The notes under the pieces are model-generated. The model was given only the letters and a program-made list of their open reading frames with translations. It was not told where the DNA came from and made no database searches. From Chthoniobacter flavus (GTDB lineage Bacteria > Verrucomicrobiota > Verrucomicrobiia > Chthoniobacterales > Chthoniobacteraceae), in NCBI GenBank assembly GCA_945861435.1, contig CAMAUX010000001.1:124001-188000 (forward strand): a DNA stretch of 64,000 bases. The letters are read 5' to 3'. Of the stretch, positions 61,301 through 64,000 are shown in pieces. The stretch's first letter is position 1; each line of letters opens with the position of its first letter. A program made the translations under genes and the position numbers.

Positions 61301-64000
61301 TGGGCAGGAGCGAGCCGGAATACGCGGCGAGGAGGGTGTCGAGCGGGTCGGAACCGGTGTCGACGCTGCCTTCGGTGCTGAAGGTGACCATGCCGGAGGC
61401 GGGTGCCTGCCAGCGGAACCAGATGGAGTTTTGGCCTGCGCCGCCGTGTTCGGGCTCGGTGGGTTCGCGGGTGGCGCCGGTGTTTTCGCCCTCCACGGAG
61501 CCGCTGGGGTCTGAGAGGATCTGGGCGTTGATGAAACGGTCGTTGGTGGGGGGATCGTCGTCTTGGATGAGGACTGTGGTGCTGGAGTGGAGGCCGAGGT
61601 TTGCTCCGACGGAGTTGCTGAGGGTGACGGTGAACTGTTCGTCGGGCTCGTGGAGCGAGTCGTTGATGAGCGCAATGAGGAGGTCTGTCGTTGGTTGACC
61701 CGCGATCCAGCGGATGGTGCCGGGGCCTGTGCGGTAGTCTGTGCCGGCGGCTGCAGTGCCGTTGGATGCGGTGAAGTCGACGGAGGCTGCGGAGCCGAGG
61801 TCGCCGGAGCGCACCAACCGGAGGAGGACGGAGCCGCGGCCCTCGGAAACGGTGAAGCGTTGGGAGGAGAACTGGATGGTGGAGGGGATGCTGGGTCGTT
61901 GAAATTCGCCGCCGTGGCGCGTGCCCGCGGTCCAACTGGCGGGAAGGCTGTCTGTGCTGGTGTCGGCGGAGGGCTGGCTGCGGAGGATGCTGTAGCCGCC
62001 ATCGTTCGGGAGGGATGGCCATGCGCCGGTGGAGCTGTAGGCGAGTTGCCGCAGGAGGGTGTCCCCGAGGCGCAATTCCACGGTGTCGCCGAGGTTGCTG
62101 AGGTGACCGGAGAATACGCCCGCAACCGGGAGTCCGGAGCCGTAGCGCAGGGTGAAGGCCGCGAGGTTGGAGACCACGAGCACGGAGTTGCCGGGGTCGA
62201 GGGATTCGCTGAGTAGGGAGCTGGCGAAATCGAACTGGATGCCGCCTGCGAGACGGAGGTTGGTGAGAACGACGGGCTTGGCGCCGAAGTTGGTGAGCAC
62301 CACGTATTCGAAGTCGCGTGCGGTGAAGCCGGCGGCCGCTTCCTCCGGGAGGGGCGCCGCGGGGCGGTACATGATCTCGGTGATGGCGAGGTTGGCGGCC
62401 GCCGGGGCTTGAAGGCCGACGAGGAAGGAGGCTTCGGAGAGGGCGCTCCATGTCTGGGTGGCGGCGTCGTAGCCGCGGATGCGGATGACTTGTTCGCCGG
62501 GCGTTTGCTGGAGGAGGAAGGGGGTGGCGGTGATGGTCTTTGTGGAGCGAAGGCTGAGATCGAAGCTGATGTCAGTGCTCGCGGCGTTCATCTGGTGGAT
62601 CTCCACAGCAATGATGTTGGTGCCTTCAACGAGGAGCGCGGGGTCGAGGGTGAAGTCGAAGAAGCTGGATTCATTCGCGGTCCCGGAGCCGGGGTAGAAG
62701 TCGTAGGCGGGGTTGGCGGGGAGGGTGGAATCGGTCCGCAGTGCGAGCTGGCCGTTGAGGTAGACCCACGCCTGATCGTCGTATTTGAGGGAGAGGGCGA
62801 GTGCGGTGAGAGCGGATGCGTCGGTGACGGAGAACGTGCGGCGGAAGTACGTGGTGGCAAAACGCGCTCCGGTGGGGCCGCCGTTGACGGTGGTGGCCTC
62901 GTCGCCGTCGCCGTATCCGAGCTCGGCGGGGCCGCTTTTCCATGCGCTGTCGTCGAAGGCGGAGCCGCGCCATGCGGTGCCTTGATTGGAGCCGTCGTCG
63001 AGATAGCGCCAGACGGCGCCGGTGGGGACGAGGGTGGCCTGCGATGTGCCGTTGGTGTAGGCCTGCGCGTCCGGTTTGACGGCGCCGCCGATTGCACGCG
63101 GGTCGCTGCCGTCCGGCATGGCATAGATGGTGGATGGTCCTGTGAAGAGGACTTGGGTGCCGGGCTCGGCGGTCCCGCCCGGGGGCGAGAGGGTGGGGGC
63201 GTCGATGGAGGGGTAGAGTTGATCTGCGCGGAGCTGGTCGAGGACGATAGCGTTGCGGGTGGGGAGGAACTGTTGCAGGAGCCAGTCGCGCGCCGCGGCC
63301 CAGTGGGCGTGGTTGAGCGGGGAGGCGCTCTTGGACCGGCCCCAGCGTGCGGATTCCGCGAAGATGGCGGTGTCGACGAGGGTGGTGAGCCTGTTGATGC
63401 GGTTGAGCCATGCGGTGGTGCTGAGTGCGCCTTGGTTGAAGAGGTGCTTTTGGACGCGGTCGGCCCAGCGGATGCGGTACTCGGCGTTGCCCATGAGATC
63501 TTGGTGAAGGAACATGGGGTTGGAGTAGGCGAAGACGTCCTGATTGCCGGAGAGGAACGGGCCCGTGCGGTCGACTGCGGGATTGCCAGAGGGCAGGCCG
63601 AGGCAGTGTTCGAAGTCGTGGGCGAAGAAGCGGAAGCCTTGGGAGCTGGTGCGGTTGCGGAGGGAGAACCAGTTGTTGGCGACGTTGTTGCCGAGGAAGG
63701 CGGAGGTGCAGCCGTCTTCGTTGCCTGTCCAGAAGGTGAGGAGGTTGTAGTCGATGAGGTTGTCGACATCGAGGAGGACGGGGTCGGAGGTGGGGGTGAC
63801 GCCGTCCTGGGCGAGGCCCATGAGCTTGAAGTAGTTGGCGTTGGTGGGGCTGGCGGCGTGTGCGCGGGCCTTTTCCCAGAGGGCCTGCCATGCGGCGAGG
63901 TCGCCATCGGTGGCTTCGACGGTGTAGCCGCCGCTGCCGCCGGTGCACTTGGGGACGTCGTAATCGGATTTGGATCCACCGAAGTAGGAGGCTCCGAAGG
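58347..64000 (-). CDS. Giant secreted CotH-like/lamin-tail/Calx-beta repeat protein (5' end outside window)
   Basis: The frame is open from base 64000 down to the stop, giving 1884 visible codons; the N terminus lies outside. Reading from the N-terminal side: a CotH-kinase-like domain (to about 63230, with GGSGGYTVEATDGDLAAWQA and NLIDYNLLTFWTGNEDGCTS), a galactose-binding-like segment (about 63030-62540), a lamin-tail domain (NLAITEIMYRPAAP, about 62400-61920), a Calx-beta domain (about 61890-61550, GTAAAGTDYRTGPG), a PPC-like domain, a second Calx-beta (about 61130-60820, TALAGEDYAPGNTTL), a second PPC-like domain, an Ig-like domain (about 59830-59520), an InlB-type repeat (GSLFSHWSGATDATTP) and a beta-rich C-terminal part. 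It is probably exported or attached at the surface for adhesion or spore-coat-like modification. CotH-like proteins in other bacteria are protein kinases. Confidence 0.88.
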   Translation of the reverse strand, partial: FGASYFGGSKSDYDVPKCTGGSGGYTVEATDGDLAAWQALWEKARAHAASPTNANYFKLMGLAQDGVTPTSDPVLLDVDNLIDYNLLTFWTGNEDGCTSAFLGNNVANNWFSLRNRTSSQGFRFFAHDFEHCLGLPSGNPAVDRTGPFLSGNQDVFAYSNPMFLHQDLMGNAEYRIRWADRVQKHLFNQGALSTTAWLNRINRLTTLVDTAIFAESARWGRSKSASPLNHAHWAAARDWLLQQFLPTRNAIVLDQLRADQLYPSIDAPTLSPPGGTAEPGTQVLFTGPSTIYAMPDGSDPRAIGGAVKPDAQAYTNGTSQATLVPTGAVWRYLDDGSNQGTAWRGSAFDDSAWKSGPAELGYGDGDEATTVNGGPTGARFATTYFRRTFSVTDASALTALALSLKYDDQAWVYLNGQLALRTDSTLPANPAYDFYPGSGTANESSFFDFTLDPALLVEGTNIIAVEIHQMNAASTDISFDLSLRSTKTITATPFLLQQTPGEQVIRIRGYDAATQTWSALSEASFLVGLQAPAAANLAITEIMYRPAAPLPEEAAAGFTARDFEYVVLTNFGAKPVVLTNLRLAGGIQFDFASSLLSESLDPGNSVLVVSNLAAFTLRYGSGLPVAGVFSGHLSNLGDTVELRLGDTLLRQLAYSSTGAWPSLPNDGGYSILRSQPSADTSTDSLPASWTAGTRHGGEFQRPSIPSTIQFSSQRFTVSEGRGSVLLRLVRSGDLGSAASVDFTASNGTAAAGTDYRTGPGTIRWIAGQPTTDLLIALINDSLHEPDEQFTVTLSNSVGANLGLHSSTTVLIQDDDPPTNDRFINAQILSDPSGSVEGENTGATREPTEPEHGGAGQNSIWFRWQAPASGMVTFSTEGSVDTGSDPLDTLLAAYSGSLLPSLAQIATNDDAAPSSKFSKISFPVQAGTSYAIAVDGRNGAIGRILLRWDLNQAGFFHFIQPTYRAREDAGSAFITIMRSGPLTQPCSVDVLLVDRTALAGEDYAPGNTTLQFAAGQRSRTLPITLLPDSLTEGDEELTIALANPGAGAELDTPSTATLVIADTNDDPANNAFATPAALPGPAATVTATNVGADLEPGEPVLGDGASIWFRWTSPVNGRVRFSTAGSTTLASAPLDTLLAAYTGTTLQTLQRLAFNDDDTAGGTPTSAIEFAAVSGVTYRLAIDTRGSTGNVQLQWALTDGTSLLTPNTSLLRPRIQFTESYGETVQGTQATGYGTVATHSLTVSYQASMADVPLATINPSTPYLIRLGTLSFSGTLAEDTAFSSGKSSARITLRSADVAVGSLSLSWTASVLTATLQINAPNLSITAPEHRATSGTFLQTLAASDVAFSFGGSSGSRPLYLSGKTSLQVRKVGGTDFPLAQVQATGDADYDAPRITINGPAADRTPSATAALSGTVTDAHPLASVQLLLNGAPFPTLNLNTTPDGNSATWSAADIALLPGLNTLELRAVDESGNTASRSVTITRATTSPLTLATIGSGKIAGQVNGSLLEPGKTYRWTAIPDRGSLFSHWSGATDATTPAVSIVATPNLLLTAHFVEDLLARASGSYEALVRKVDAQGASMGLLKLTATITGTLSGRLTLGSETLTFSGRLLPDGSFTKTLRRNRGGSVTLHLNADLAGAGQLSGTLTSADFTADVTGLRAAKAPVSLAGTFTARLAPDSALPAAAASGFASVSISTAGTARLAGQLPDGTKLTAGGALSHDGLLAFHVLLSKTSSIGGALLFTQNAASGSLYWTRPSQPAVCIPLSVECHRYTPPKNTRALASLDPVNGQALLSLSSTAATLSRQISLSATNLFSIPPTDPNWSLTLTLNPATGTFQGTFTPPGSTSRHTLSGVLDQTTGTGFGIFLGPTGPGSATLVPQAAD

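Overview
The window reads as a chromosomal segment of a PVC-superphylum bacterium, most likely a verrucomicrobiote. The base composition is high in GC. Many secreted proteins belong to families typical of Planctomycetota and Verrucomicrobiota: DUF1592, DUF1552, DUF1501 and PSD1/DUF1549-DUF1553 proteins with CxxCH haem motifs, PVC-type beta-propeller dehydrogenases, sulfatases, SGNH hydrolases, a ThuA-like protein, a CotH/Calx-beta giant surface protein and a PVC-type ECF sigma factor. No phage, integrase, transposase or CRISPR array was found. Assignments come from reading motifs and domains; no search was run.

Layout. Bases 1-2448 (minus) hold a malonate module: madL, madM and an acyl-CoA (malonyl-CoA) synthetase cut by the left edge. 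An M3 oligoendopeptidase follows on the plus strand, then two tandem copies of a 280-bp non-coding repeat. Bases 5260-12606 hold an IclR regulator, a secreted beta-propeller protein, and DUF1592, DUF1552 and DUF1501 proteins. Bases 12806-14870 are a small accessory island: an inverted copy of the 280-bp repeat, two divergent PIN/VapBC toxin-antitoxin pairs and a remnant of a third VapC. Bases 15236-21437 hold a GntR/FCD regulator divergent from a PSD1-DUF1501 pair and an SGNH hydrolase, with a perfect 14-bp palindrome in the divergent gap. Bases 21515-30697 form a long tight run: ECF sigma factor, membrane anti-sigma candidate, sulfatase, double SGNH hydrolase, small membrane-anchored protein, DUF1592 and DUF1552.

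Bases 30698-34508 are loose and repeat-rich, with a secreted protein of unknown function, an Old Yellow Enzyme and gene remnants. Bases 34509-37241 encode a PVC cytochrome/dehydrogenase. Bases 37678-42945 hold a beta-barrel-like protein plus TonB-type protein and, divergently, an NtrB/NtrC-type two-component pair; a NarL-type regulator converges on them across a strong terminator. Bases 43108-48232 carry a ThuA-like protein and a 1320-residue fusion of SGNH, propeller dehydrogenase, helical repeats and cupredoxin. Bases 48462-53781 are an operon of acetyl-CoA synthetase, E1 alpha, E1 beta, E2 and an acyl carrier protein, with no E3. A glycerophosphodiesterase, tRNA-His, leuC/lipoprotein/leuD, a DEDD-type exonuclease and the CotH/Calx-beta giant (cut by the right edge) finish the window.

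How the genes fit together. The regulator-plus-secreted-enzyme blocks suggest regulated breakdown of sulfated or acylated polymers in the periplasm or at the surface, with c-type cytochromes carrying electrons. This is inference from family membership and gene order. The malonate and acetyl-CoA/2-oxoacid modules feed the acyl-CoA pool.
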